NCBI GenBank assembly: GCA_020850315.1 | Contig: JADZEY010000113.1 | Coordinates: forward strand, 1 to 52,699 | Direction: 5' to 3' | Length of the DNA: 52,699 nucleotides | DNA from: Armatimonadota bacterium | GTDB lineage: Bacteria; Bacteroidota; Ignavibacteria; OLB7 | Shown: positions 44,339 to 52,578 of the stretch, in pieces | Layout of the letters: every line of letters begins with the position of its first letter | Position numbering within the stretch: position 1 is the first letter of the stretch | Notes under the pieces: model-generated | What the model saw: only the letters and a program-made list of their open reading frames with translations | Told to the model about the DNA's origin: nothing | Databases searched by the model: none | Made by a program: the position numbers and the translations under genes

Positions 44339-45343
44339 TTACGCTAACGAGTCCCGGCTCCCCTGTTCCGATTTGCTGCTGGTTCCGGCAATTGTTTCCC
44401 GCATGGCGGTGTCGGCCTGGACGTTTTTTAGATTGTAGTAATCCAGCGCACCGATATTCCCTTCGCGCAAGGCTTCGGCCATTGCTAATGGAACTTGTGC
44501 TTCGGCTTCCACCACTTTTGCGCGCATTTCGTGCACGCGGGCTTTCATTTCCTGCTCAACAGCAACAGCGGCGGCGCGGCGTTCTTCGGCTTTTGCGCGG
44601 GCAACGTTCAGGTCGGCTTGGGCTTGGTCGCTGGCCAATTTTGCGCCGATATTTTCGCCAACGTCAACGTCGGCAATGTCAATGGAAAGAATTTCGAAGG
44701 CAGTTCCTGCATCCAGCCCTTTTTCCAGGACTGTTCGGCTGATGCGATCGGGATTTTCCAACACAAGGCTGTGGGTATCGCTGGAGCCAATGGTGGTGAC
44801 GATACCTTCGCCAACGCGGGCAATCACGGTATTTTCGCCGGCGCCGCCAACAAATCGGTCAAGGTTGGCGCGCACGGTCACTTTAGCAATGGCACGCACC
44901 TGAATTCCGTTGCGGGCCATTGCAGCAACTGGTGGCGTTTCAATCACTTTTGGGTTGACGGAGATTTTCACGGCTTCCAGAACATCACGCCCTGCAAGGT
45001 CAATGGCTGTGGCTTTTTCCCAGCTTAGATGAATGCCTGCTTTATCGGCACTGATAAGGGCCGCCACCACTTTCTGCACGTTTCCGCCAGCAAGGAAGTG
45101 GGATTCCAGTTTATCGGTGGTTGTTGGGATTCCGGCTTTGTGGGCGGTAATCAGTGAGTTCACGATCACCGCTGGCGGAACCTTGCGGACGCGCATCCCA
45201 AACAGTTGGAATAACCCAACGCGAACCCCAGCAAACAGGGCGGTCATAAACAACCCTACTGGAATAAAATAGAGGAACGCCATTATCAAAATGATGCCCC
45301 CAACCACGACGATAATCGGAATCAGTGCTGCCATGCCATCCAT
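44339..45343 (-). CDS. floA: Flotillin-like protein FloA
   Basis: FloA is a membrane scaffold of the SPFH group that organises functional membrane microdomains. From ATG 45343 the product is 334 residues, the family length; ATG 45385 would add 14. An N-terminal membrane segment ('[20 protein letters not shown]') and a second hydrophobic stretch ('[20 protein letters not shown]') are followed by the SPFH core ('[20 protein letters not shown]', '[20 protein letters not shown]', '[20 protein letters not shown]') and a helical coiled-coil ('[20 protein letters not shown]'). It is separated from the ligase gene upstream by 182 bp that contain a repeat element, so a shared transcript is unlikely. 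Confidence 0.94.
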   Translation of the reverse strand: MDGMAALIPIIVVVGGIILIMAFLYFIPVGLFMTALFAGVRVGLFQLFGMRVRKVPPAVIVNSLITAHKAGIPTTTDKLESHFLAGGNVQKVVAALISADKAGIHLSWEKATAIDLAGRDVLEAVKISVNPKVIETPPVAAMARNGIQVRAIAKVTVRANLDRFVGGAGENTVIARVGEGIVTTIGSSDTHSLVLENPDRISRTVLEKGLDAGTAFEILSIDIADVDVGENIGAKLASDQAQADLNVARAKAEERRAAAVAVEQEMKARVHEMRAKVVEAEAQVPLAMAEALREGNIGALDYYNLKNVQADTAMRETIAGTSSKSEQGSRDSLA

Positions 45344-45426
45344 AGTTGTTTGTTGTGATTGTGTGATTGAGTCCTCAGAATACACTGAGTTGCTCGGATT
45401 GATTGCTCTCTATTCTCACCCCAATG

Positions 45427-45472
45427 GATTCCCGCTTTCGCCCCGACTGGTCGGGGTAAACAGGGAATGACA
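45427..45472. repeat. Dispersed 'TTCCCGCTTTCG...GGGAATGACA' element
   Basis: ATTCCC and GGGAAT arms enclose GCTTTCG and a perfect inner hairpin CCCCGAC-TG-GTCGGGG (about 45440-45455). It is related to 13691-13716 and 27465-27490, with an insertion of the inner hairpin. It lies between floA and the GCS2-type ligase gene. Confidence 0.65.
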
Positions 45473-45525
45473 AGGTGGTGTTTGGCGGCCAACTCCTTGC
45501 TTGCACGCTCCGTTGCTGATTGGGG

Positions 45526-46779
45526 CTACGGTATCGCGTCTTCGGCCTTAAAGTGGCTGCTTTCCCGTTCGGCGATGGTGCTTGCGCTTGGCTTGTGCAG
45601 GACCGGAAGCGACGGGTCATCCATCGGAAGCAGGTCAAGCTCGGTTTGCTGGATGATGTAATCCACCACGGCACGGTGGTCTTGGTTGTTTTCGTTCCAG
45701 ACCTTCAGCTGGCGTGCGGCCCCGGTTCCGTTGTCAAGGATGTCGTGGATGTACTCAATCTGCTCGCGCGAACCCAGGTCATCCACAACGTCGTCAACAA
45801 AATGGAGAAGCTCGCGAATCAGGTCGCGAGTCCATTTTTCCTTCTGTTTCCCGAAGTCAATCAGTTTGCCATCAATTCCGTAACGGACAGCGCGCCATTT
45901 GTTTTCCATCAGCAGTGCGCGGCTATAGACCCGGAAGGAGAGGTTTTTCCGGTAGAGTGCGAACAGCTTGGCGGCAATGGCTTGGATCAGCGCGGCGATT
46001 GCTGTGGTCTCCCGAATCGTCATCGGCAGGTCGCAGATGCGAACCTCTAAAGTTGGGAAGCTGGGATGCGGGCGGATATCCCACCAGATCCGCTTCGGGT
46101 TATCAATGCACCCGGTTTTCACCAGCAGCTTGCAGAACGAATCATACTCCCCCCAGCTTTGGAACGGGTCTGGAATCCCCGTACGCGGGAACCGCTCGAA
46201 CACTTTCGAGCGGTAGCTTTTCAGCCCGGTTTCGATTCCAGTCCAGAAGGGGGAGTTGCTGGTAAGGGCAAGCAGATGCGGCAGGAAGTACCGCATCTCG
46301 TTCATGATCTTGATCTGCGTCTCGCGGTTCTCGATGCCGATATGGATGTGCATTCCAAAGATCAACAGCGAGCGCGCCAGCACCTGCATATCCTCCACCA
46401 ACAACCGGTAGCGGTCGTCGGGGTAGATTTCTTGTTGCGCCCAGTGTGATGTTGGATGGGTGCTTGCCGCCCCAATTTTCAGCCCGTTTGCTGCGGTTAG
46501 GTTCCGAACAATGGAGCGGATGCTTTGCAGTTGGGTGAATAACTCCTGCGAGTTTTTGCAGACCGTTGTCCCAATTTCCAGCATTGACCCATGCATCTCC
46601 GGTTTCACCTGTTCTTCCAGGACGGCTTTCCCTTTTGAGAGGAGCTCGAACTGAAGATGCGATTGCAGCTCCCGTGTTTCGGGATGGATCACCATGTACT
46701 CCTCTTCCACGCCAAGCGTAAAACTTGGGCGTTGGTAGGGGTCAGCCTCGGTATAGGTGTCTTGGACGTAGCCTTCCAT
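45526..46779 (-). CDS. Carboxylate-amine ligase of the GCS2 (YbdK) family
   Basis: GCS2-family enzymes join a carboxylate, often glutamate gamma-carboxyl, to an amine using ATP. The 417-residue product has 'FTLGVEEEYMVI' (metal-binding glutamates, about residues 20-31), 'HGSMLEIGTTV', 'FGMHIHIGI' (about 145-153), 'IWWDIRPHPSFPTLEVRICD' and 'MENKWRAVRYGIDGKLIDF'. These are the family landmarks and the active-site residues look intact. The true substrates of YbdK-type ligases are mostly unknown. It starts 33 bp after the ATP-grasp stop on the same strand, so the two ligases are probably made together. Confidence 0.88.
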   Translation of the reverse strand: MEGYVQDTYTEADPYQRPSFTLGVEEEYMVIHPETRELQSHLQFELLSKGKAVLEEQVKPEMHGSMLEIGTTVCKNSQELFTQLQSIRSIVRNLTAANGLKIGAASTHPTSHWAQQEIYPDDRYRLLVEDMQVLARSLLIFGMHIHIGIENRETQIKIMNEMRYFLPHLLALTSNSPFWTGIETGLKSYRSKVFERFPRTGIPDPFQSWGEYDSFCKLLVKTGCIDNPKRIWWDIRPHPSFPTLEVRICDLPMTIRETTAIAALIQAIAAKLFALYRKNLSFRVYSRALLMENKWRAVRYGIDGKLIDFGKQKEKWTRDLIRELLHFVDDVVDDLGSREQIEYIHDILDNGTGAARQLKVWNENNQDHRAVVDYIIQQTELDLLPMDDPSLPVLHKPSASTIAERESSHFKAEDAIP

Positions 46780-46812
46780 GCGATGTCGTCCGTGTGTGTG
46801 TTCTGGTGTTGA

Positions 46813-47811
46813 TTACTTGGTGCTTTTCTTGACTGCTTTTGCCGGCTTCTTTGCTGGGGCAGCCGGTGCTGCCACCGTCTCGGTTTGCCCAAACAGGAAC
46901 TGACTCCAGCGGTATTCTTCCGGCTTGGCGCGCCCTTTCAATGCTTCGTTGATGGCATAGGTTGCCACCGTCTCCACAAACCATTGGAAGTTTTCATCCC
47001 CCACCGACGTTGCCTCGGCATCGGGAGCGGGGTTCATAAAATCAATGGCGTAGGGGATTCCGTCGCGGACGGCGAACTCCACGGTGTTGATGTCGTAGCC
47101 CAGCGCGTCGCATAGCTTGATGCAGTCGCCAGTTATCCGGGCGTGCATCTCGGGCGATGGAGCGAACGGCGCGACGTAGCGAAGGTGATGTGGGTTGCGC
47201 GGCTCGTAGGGCATGATGTGAACATATTGCCGCCCAACGCAGTAGCAGCGGTAGTATTCCTCAAAATCAATCCCTTCCTGCAAGGTCATGCACAACTGCC
47301 CGGTTTGGTTGTAGGCGTTGAAGAACTCATCAATGGAGTTGACCTTATAGACGTGCCGCCAGCCGCCGCCATCGAACGGCTTCAGCCAGGATGGGAAGCC
47401 AACGTAGTTGAAAATTTCCTCCCAGTTCAACGGGTAAATCAGGTTCCGCATGGACTGGCCGGTGGTGTTTGGTGGATGCTGCTTGTGGGGAAGCAGCACC
47501 GTTTTGGGCACAGCAACGCCCAATTTTTTTGCCAGCGCGTAGTTGAAGAACTTGTCGTCGGCAGTCCACCAGAAGGGGTTGTTGATAACGCGAGTTCCGT
47601 TCAGCACGGCGTTTTTCAGCATGGAGCGGTAGAACGGGATGTCCTGTGAGATGCGGTCAATAATCACGGTGTATTGGCTGATCTCTTCCAGCGTCACCCC
47701 GCCAACCTGCACAAACTCGGCACGAACATCGGCCCCACGGCGGTTGATGGCCTCCACTAATGCTGGCGGGAACGTCTGTTCCATGCCAAAAAGTACAGCG
47801 ACTGTTTCCAT
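46813..47811 (-). CDS. ATP-grasp ligase of unknown substrate
   Basis: The product is 332 residues. An N-terminal pre-ATP-grasp domain ('VAVLFGMEQTFPPALVEAI') is followed by the ATP-grasp fold: 'WWTADDKFFNYALAKKLGV', the lysine strand 'GFPSWLKPFDGGGWRHVYKV', 'QEGIDFEEYYRCYCVGRQYV' and the metal-binding end 'EFAVRDGIPYAIDFMNPAPD'. This resembles RimK/glutathione synthetase-like ligases, which activate a carboxylate as an acyl phosphate. The last ~20 residues are Ala/Lys/Pro-rich ('APAKKPAKAVKKSTK') and probably disordered. It is the first gene of the two-gene ligase cassette and divergent from yajQ. Confidence 0.85.
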   Translation of the reverse strand: METVAVLFGMEQTFPPALVEAINRRGADVRAEFVQVGGVTLEEISQYTVIIDRISQDIPFYRSMLKNAVLNGTRVINNPFWWTADDKFFNYALAKKLGVAVPKTVLLPHKQHPPNTTGQSMRNLIYPLNWEEIFNYVGFPSWLKPFDGGGWRHVYKVNSIDEFFNAYNQTGQLCMTLQEGIDFEEYYRCYCVGRQYVHIMPYEPRNPHHLRYVAPFAPSPEMHARITGDCIKLCDALGYDINTVEFAVRDGIPYAIDFMNPAPDAEATSVGDENFQWFVETVATYAINEALKGRAKPEEYRWSQFLFGQTETVAAPAAPAKKPAKAVKKSTK

Positions 47812-48061
47812 GTTGATTGCTTCCTGATTATGTTGAACGATACGGTTGGACGATGATTGAGTGCTATCGTGAAGGCTTGGCGTGCGCTCCTGAAAATGCT
47901 ACGTTCCTAAGCCCTCAAAAGCAATGAAATCGGTAGGTGGAAGGAACTGGGCGCAATCTGAAGAATCTCCCTGACGTGAGCAATGGGTCATAGGCAATGA
48001 TTGGTTATTTTCACACCAAAATTTTTCAACATCAGCAACTACAACAACCGTTTTCCCATCC

Positions 48062-48559
48062 ATGGCCTCTACCTTCTCGTTCGACATCGTTTCGGAAGTT
48101 GATCTTCAGGAAACCGACAACGCTATCAACCAAGCCCAAAAAGAGGTGGCCCAGCGCTACGATTTCAAAGGGGCAAACGCCACGGTTGAGCTTGACCGCA
48201 AAGAAAAAACAATCCAGCTTGAAGCCGGAGCCGAGTTCCAGCTGAAGCAGCTGGTGGACATTGTGGAATCCAAACTTGTGAAGCGGGGAATCGCGCTGAA
48301 AGCGTTGAACTATGGGGAGATTGAGCAAGGATCACGCGGGTCGGCACGGCAAAAAATCTCACTGATTTCCGGCATTGATAAGGAGAACGCAAAGCTGGTG
48401 ACAAAGCTGATAAAGGAAAGCGGCGCAAAAGCACAAGCGCAAATCCAAGATGAGCAGGTGCGCGTCACCAGTAAATCCAAGGATGACCTGCAAACAGTAA
48501 TCCAAGCCTTGCGGGAAGCCGAGCTGCCCATCCCCCTCCAGTTTGTGAACTACCGGTAA
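48062..48559 (+). CDS. yajQ: YajQ-family nucleotide-binding protein
   Basis: YajQ proteins bind RNA or nucleotides; one member binds cyclic di-GMP in Xanthomonas, but the general role is unsettled. The product is 165 residues with the family blocks 'STFSFDIVSEVDLQETDNAI', 'RYDFKGANATVELD', 'RGIALKALNYGEIEQGSRGS', 'LISGIDKENAKLVTKLIKES' and 'QAQIQDEQVRVTSKSKDDLQ'. The start at ATG 48062 has no Shine-Dalgarno. The amidase gene begins 14 bp after its stop. Confidence 0.96.
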   Translation: MASTFSFDIVSEVDLQETDNAINQAQKEVAQRYDFKGANATVELDRKEKTIQLEAGAEFQLKQLVDIVESKLVKRGIALKALNYGEIEQGSRGSARQKISLISGIDKENAKLVTKLIKESGAKAQAQIQDEQVRVTSKSKDDLQTVIQALREAELPIPLQFVNYR

Positions 48560-48573
48560 GCACACCGCACGCA

Positions 48574-49833
48574 ATGCCACAACTGCGGCTCACCCTTCTT
48601 TTGTTGATCATCTCCACCGTTGCTGCGGCTGCCCAATCGGCAGTGCCGCAGCTTCGCGACATCACCGTCCGCCCTTCCGGATCAACAGCCACCATCACCT
48701 TGTTGTTCACCGGAAGGGTGACGACAGTGGTGGTGGAACCGAAGGGAAACGGCGTGGCGCAGGTTCGGATGAAATCGGTTCGGGCTGATGAGAAAGCGTT
48801 GACCTCTGCAGTGGTCAAACCCGGCCTCCGCTCGGTTCGCGCTCACATCGAACGTACCGACGTGCTGGTGGCAAACGTGACCTTCACCCAAACCGTTGCC
48901 AGCATGACCGTAACAAAGCGGGACTCCGTTTCGGTGGTTGTGCTGGTAAAACTTCGCCCCAATTCTCCTGCTTCGGCAGCCACAACATCGGCAGCCAAAC
49001 CCACCAAAAAAGAATCATCGAAAACAGCACCGGACGAACCACCGGACACCTCACCCAAGGCTGGCAACACAGACAACAATACAGCTGACAACAGAACCGA
49101 TAACGCCTTGTCGCGCAAACGCTGGGCGCTGAACACCATCATCATTGACCCCGGCCACGGCGGAAAAGACCCCGGAGCATTGGGAATTGGTGAGGTGAAA
49201 GAGAAAGATGTGACGCTTGCCACCAGCAAAAAAATTCGGGAGGAACTGAAGAAGCTGATGCCCGGGGTGAAGGTGCTGCTCACCCGCGAAGATGACGCCT
49301 TTGTGGAACTGTACCAACGTGGGCAGATAGCAAACAAGGCCGGCGGGAAGCTGTTCATCTCCATCCACTGCAACTCCATGCCGGAGAAACCACACCCAGC
49401 AAGCGGGTTCGAGTGCTACATCCTGCGCCCGGGAAGAAGCACCGACGCAGCAAGGGTTGCCCTGCGGGAAAACAGCGTGATCCAGTTAGAGTATGGCCAG
49501 GAGAGGTATGCCGGGATGACCACCGAAACAACGATTATGGCAGCAATGGCCCAAAGCGCGTTTGCACGATTCAGCGAAACGCTTGCCCAACGGATCCGCG
49601 AGTCGGTCCGCACCACAGATATTCTTCCGGATCGTGGTGTGCATCAAGCTGGGTTTCTGGTACTGGTGGGGGCCTCGATGCCATCGGTGTTGGTGGAGCT
49701 TGGCTATTTAAGCAACGAGCACGATGCCGAGCTGTTGGGAAGCAAAACCGGGCAGCGTTCGCTGGCACGCTCGGTTGCCAAAGGGATTCAACGCTATGCT
49801 CAGGAGTATGAGGCAATCATCAAAGAGCAGTGA
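48574..49833 (+). CDS. N-acetylmuramoyl-L-alanine amidase with AMIN domain (AmiC-like)
   Basis: The enzyme cleaves the amide bond between MurNAc and the stem peptide, usually for daughter-cell separation. The 419-residue product has a signal peptide (about 1-22, 'LLLLIISTVAAAAQS'), an AMIN domain at about 25-127 that targets septal peptidoglycan, a Ser/Thr/Asn/Lys-rich linker (about 130-183), and an Amidase_3 domain at about 187-413. Zinc ligands and the catalytic Glu are in place: His195 ('DPGHGGKDPG'), Glu210 ('VKEKDV'), His265 ('FISIHCNS') and Glu375 ('VLVELGYLS'). It lies 14 bp downstream of yajQ. Confidence 0.95.
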   Translation: MPQLRLTLLLLIISTVAAAAQSAVPQLRDITVRPSGSTATITLLFTGRVTTVVVEPKGNGVAQVRMKSVRADEKALTSAVVKPGLRSVRAHIERTDVLVANVTFTQTVASMTVTKRDSVSVVVLVKLRPNSPASAATTSAAKPTKKESSKTAPDEPPDTSPKAGNTDNNTADNRTDNALSRKRWALNTIIIDPGHGGKDPGALGIGEVKEKDVTLATSKKIREELKKLMPGVKVLLTREDDAFVELYQRGQIANKAGGKLFISIHCNSMPEKPHPASGFECYILRPGRSTDAARVALRENSVIQLEYGQERYAGMTTETTIMAAMAQSAFARFSETLAQRIRESVRTTDILPDRGVHQAGFLVLVGASMPSVLVELGYLSNEHDAELLGSKTGQRSLARSVAKGIQRYAQEYEAIIKEQ

Positions 49834-49861
49834 GGTTCCATCCCTTGTTGGAATGATTTTT

Positions 49862-49905
49862 TTGGACAGATTTGCAGTTGAATTGCAAATCTGTCCAAGT
49901 TTTTT
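49862..49905 (+). terminator. Perfect 15-bp palindrome with T-run abutting the next ATG
   Basis: TTGGACAGATTTGCA (49862-49876) pairs fully with 49884-49898 around GTTGAAT, followed by T6 at 49900-49905. It should terminate the yajQ-amidase transcript. The next gene's ATG starts at 49906, so this sequence may also be an operator or 5'-leader element for that gene. Confidence 0.85.
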
Positions 49906-51078
49906 ATGCTCATTCCACGCCAGAGTGCCTTGTTTGCACAGCAGCTTGCCAGCTGGTTTCCGGTGCTGGCCGTTACTGGCCCGCGGCAATCGGGAAAAAC
50001 CACGCTTGTTCGCCAGTTGTTTCCGCAGCTGCCGTATCGCTCCCTCGAAGACCCTGATATCCGGGCGTATGCCGAGGAAGACCCTCGCAGTTTTTTGGGA
50101 TCGGGTGGGATGATTGTTGATGAAGTGCAGCGGGTTCCGGGGTTGCTCTCCTACATCCAAACGATTGTTGACACACTTCCCAACTCATCCTTCATCCTAA
50201 CTGGCTCCCAAAATTTTGCACTGATTGAACGCATATCACAATCGCTTGCTGGGCGGGTGGGGTTGCTGACACTGCTGCCACTAAGCATCGCCGAACTTCA
50301 AGCGGGGGGCCACATCACAACCAGTTTCGAGCAAGCCGCTCTGCAGGGTGGCTATCCTCGAATTTTTGAGCGGGAGATACCCCCAAACATTTTCCATGCG
50401 AACTACATGGGAACCTACATCGAGCGGGATGTGCGGATGCTGAAAAACATCGGCGACTTGTCGGCATTTCAACGGTTTGTGCGGTTGTGCGCTGGGCGAA
50501 TTGGGCAGCTGCTGAATCTTTCATCGCTTGCAACAGATACCGGAATTTCGGTCAACACCGCAAAGTCATGGCTGTCGGTGCTGGAAGCAGGGTACATTAT
50601 TCAACTGCTTCGGCCATACCACAACAACTTCAACAAACGCCTGACAAAATCTCCAAAACTCTATTTTCTTGATACTGGTTTAGCTTGCTGGTTATTGGGC
50701 ATCGAACACGCAACGCAGTTGCAGCATCACCATGCACGGGGCGCGCTGTTTGAAAACCTTGTGCTGACGGAATTGTGGAAAACAGGGTTCAACACTGGGC
50801 GGCGAATAGAGACGTATTTCTGGCGCGATCATCATGGCCTTGAGGTTGATTGCTTAATCGAAGATGCTGGAAGGCTTCGGGCGGTTGAGATGAAATCCAC
50901 AGCCACCATCACCACCGACTTGCTGCGCGGTTTACAACGGTGGCGGCAACTTGCTGGCGAAGAAGTGACGGACGCAACAGTAATCTATGCAGGGAACCAG
51001 ATGGAGCAGCGGAGTGGAATTCGGGTGATCCCTTACCTTGACACAGGCCAGCTTGTAAAAACTGAGGTGGAGCCGTAG
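49906..51078 (+). CDS. AAA_14/DUF4143 ATPase with PD-(D/E)XK-like C-terminus
   Basis: The product is 390 residues. AAA domain: Walker A 'GPRQSGKTTL' (Lys31), Walker B 'MIVDEVQRVP' (Asp72, Glu73), sensor 'FILTGSQNF'. The DUF4143 part follows: 'LSIAELQ', 'YIERDVRMLKNIGDL', 'LRPYHNNFNKRLTKSPKLYF' and 'LDTGLACWLLG'. The C-terminus shows a nuclease-like series 'GALFENLVLTEL', 'GLEVDCLIE', 'AVEMKS', matching the PD-(D/E)XK pattern. The family is very common, often accessory, and without a settled function. The start ATG lies directly behind a terminator-like palindrome, so its promoter is unclear. Confidence 0.9.
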   Translation: MLIPRQSALFAQQLASWFPVLAVTGPRQSGKTTLVRQLFPQLPYRSLEDPDIRAYAEEDPRSFLGSGGMIVDEVQRVPGLLSYIQTIVDTLPNSSFILTGSQNFALIERISQSLAGRVGLLTLLPLSIAELQAGGHITTSFEQAALQGGYPRIFEREIPPNIFHANYMGTYIERDVRMLKNIGDLSAFQRFVRLCAGRIGQLLNLSSLATDTGISVNTAKSWLSVLEAGYIIQLLRPYHNNFNKRLTKSPKLYFLDTGLACWLLGIEHATQLQHHHARGALFENLVLTELWKTGFNTGRRIETYFWRDHHGLEVDCLIEDAGRLRAVEMKSTATITTDLLRGLQRWRQLAGEEVTDATVIYAGNQMEQRSGIRVIPYLDTGQLVKTEVEP

Positions 51079-51175
51079 CAGCGTTCAACCTTCGCGGGTG
51101 TGGCGAATCTTCTGCATTGCGGAATCGTTCTGGAAAGAGCGATACTTGAATTGCACAGATGATGGAGCTATCGCC

Positions 51176-51523
51176 ATGAAGAAGAACCGAACACTTATTG
51201 GGATTATTTGCCTGCTGATAACAGTGGCCATTGGGTACGCGGTGAACCGAACCTTGCTCCCCTTTGCCGATCGCTACATCGGGACCAGCCACCAACTTAC
51301 TATGGAGTTTCGGGAGATACAGAGCGAGGAGCGGTTGGTGGAGTTCTGCTACCAGCTTCACCAGCTACAAGGGGTGACGGGGGTCAGCTACCAGCACTAC
51401 AACCCGATTGAACGCACAGCAACCGTGCGAGTGTTCTACAACCCAGAACATACCACCCCCCGAATGCTCCAAGTATTCCTTCAACACAGCGAGTTAATGA
51501 CAGGAAAATCCTTAAGCGCGTGA
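51176..51523 (+). CDS. Small membrane-anchored protein with HMA-like fold, no CxxC
   Basis: The product is 115 residues from ATG 51176, with GGAG at 51163-51166 upstream. A basic N-terminus and one membrane segment ('TLIGIICLLITVAIGYAV', about 6-23) are followed by a ~70-residue domain 'LVEFCYQLHQLQGVTGVSYQ' plus 'ERTATVRVFYNPEHTTPRML'. The pattern beta-alpha-beta-beta-alpha-beta with 'GV.GV....... A.V.....T' recalls heavy-metal-associated domains, but the metal-binding CxxC is absent. Function unknown. It lies 97 bp after the DUF4143 gene. Confidence 0.7.
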   Translation: MKKNRTLIGIICLLITVAIGYAVNRTLLPFADRYIGTSHQLTMEFREIQSEERLVEFCYQLHQLQGVTGVSYQHYNPIERTATVRVFYNPEHTTPRMLQVFLQHSELMTGKSLSA

Positions 51524-51678
51524 TTGCCCCAAACCCCACGGAAACCGCAAAATTCCAGAATCGAAGATTGCATTGCTTAGAGGGTATCCATATGAGTATA
51601 TTGTTTTCGGTTTATAGCCAGATGAGCAAAGATTGCGAAAATGTAGAGGCTATATTCCGCCCAGAAACCCTGAGATAT

Positions 51679-52482
51679 ATGCGCCTCGAACAATTACCCA
51701 ACATAAAAATGTATTACATACTTCTATCTATCGTTCTATTTTTCATTTCCCCAATTGATCTGTTTGCCCAATTTTGGCAAAAAGTAGAATCAAATAATAA
51801 TGGCATATTAAAAGGGATCGATTTTTACGACGAAACGTTTGGGATGATTGTTGTTAGAAATTCACTCATTTTACAAACGACCGATGGTGGCAACTCATGG
51901 AACAATCAAGAAATAGGTGATCTTGCTGTTCTGAATGACATATCGTTAATCTCAAGCACAACTGCGATTGCTGTTGGTATTGAAGCGATTTTCAAAACTA
52001 CTAATGGAGGAAATTATTGGCAGCGTATCAACACAGGATCAGATACAATTTCTTCGTTATTAAATATCAACTTTGCCAATTCAACTATTGGAATGGCTGC
52101 AGGTATTGCATATCCCGACACTATTTCCCAACAAGGAATCATCTTAATTACTTTAGACGCAGGGGAAACATGGCAACGACGTAATAATGGAATTGAACAC
52201 CCTCTTAGCTGTGTTTGGATGATAGATTCAACAACAGCATTAGCCAGTTCTTATTATTACAGAGGTATCTATAGAACCACTAATCAAGGGTTATCATGGG
52301 AGATGGTTGATTCAACGATAGCCGCAGATCGGTTCCACTTTATTAACAAGAATTATGGATGGTCTGTTGGGTGGCCAATGGCCAAAACTACTAATGGCGG
52401 GTTAACATGGACAAAGGTTGCTCTTAACGTTGCCTCTCCTAGTAGTGGAATATATGTCCTTGACTCGCTTAATATAATTTGA
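51679..52482 (+). CDS. Secreted YCF48-like repeat protein, ended by a premature TGA
   Basis: From ATG 51679 the product is 267 residues; ATG 51709 is an equal alternative and the frame is open to 51520. A signal peptide is present ('MYYILLSIVLFFISPIDLFAQ'). The rest is YCF48/BNR-like propeller repeats with the signature 'T.GG..W': 'TTDGGNSWN', 'TTNGGNYWQ', 'TLDAGETWQ', 'TTNQGLSWE', 'TTNGGLTWT'. The TGA at 52480-52482 falls inside the next repeat, which continues in the same frame to 52578. The gene is strongly AT-rich compared with the rest of the window, which suggests recent acquisition or relaxed selection. Confidence 0.7.
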   Translation: MRLEQLPNIKMYYILLSIVLFFISPIDLFAQFWQKVESNNNGILKGIDFYDETFGMIVVRNSLILQTTDGGNSWNNQEIGDLAVLNDISLISSTTAIAVGIEAIFKTTNGGNYWQRINTGSDTISSLLNINFANSTIGMAAGIAYPDTISQQGIILITLDAGETWQRRNNGIEHPLSCVWMIDSTTALASSYYYRGIYRTTNQGLSWEMVDSTIAADRFHFINKNYGWSVGWPMAKTTNGGLTWTKVALNVASPSSGIYVLDSLNII

Positions 52483-52578
52483 CTTGGAAATAATGGCGAA
52501 ATTATTCGCACAACAGATGCAGGAACCACATGGAGGGTTGAGCATATTAACCTTGGGTTTCTTAGTGACATAGATTAG
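52483..52578 (+). pseudogene. In-frame continuation of the YCF48-like protein after the TGA
   Basis: Reading on in the same frame gives 'LGNNGEIIRTTDAGTTWRVE' and ends at TAG 52576-52578. The 'T.DAG..W' motif and spacing fit another repeat of the preceding protein. One base change (TGG or GGA to TGA) explains the break. No sorting domain follows, and 52579-52699 shows no further gene. Confidence 0.65.

Noticed and set aside
44339-47811. A single operon of ATP-grasp, GCS2 ligase and floA
   Set aside because: A 182-bp gap with a dispersed hairpin element separates floA from the ligase pair.
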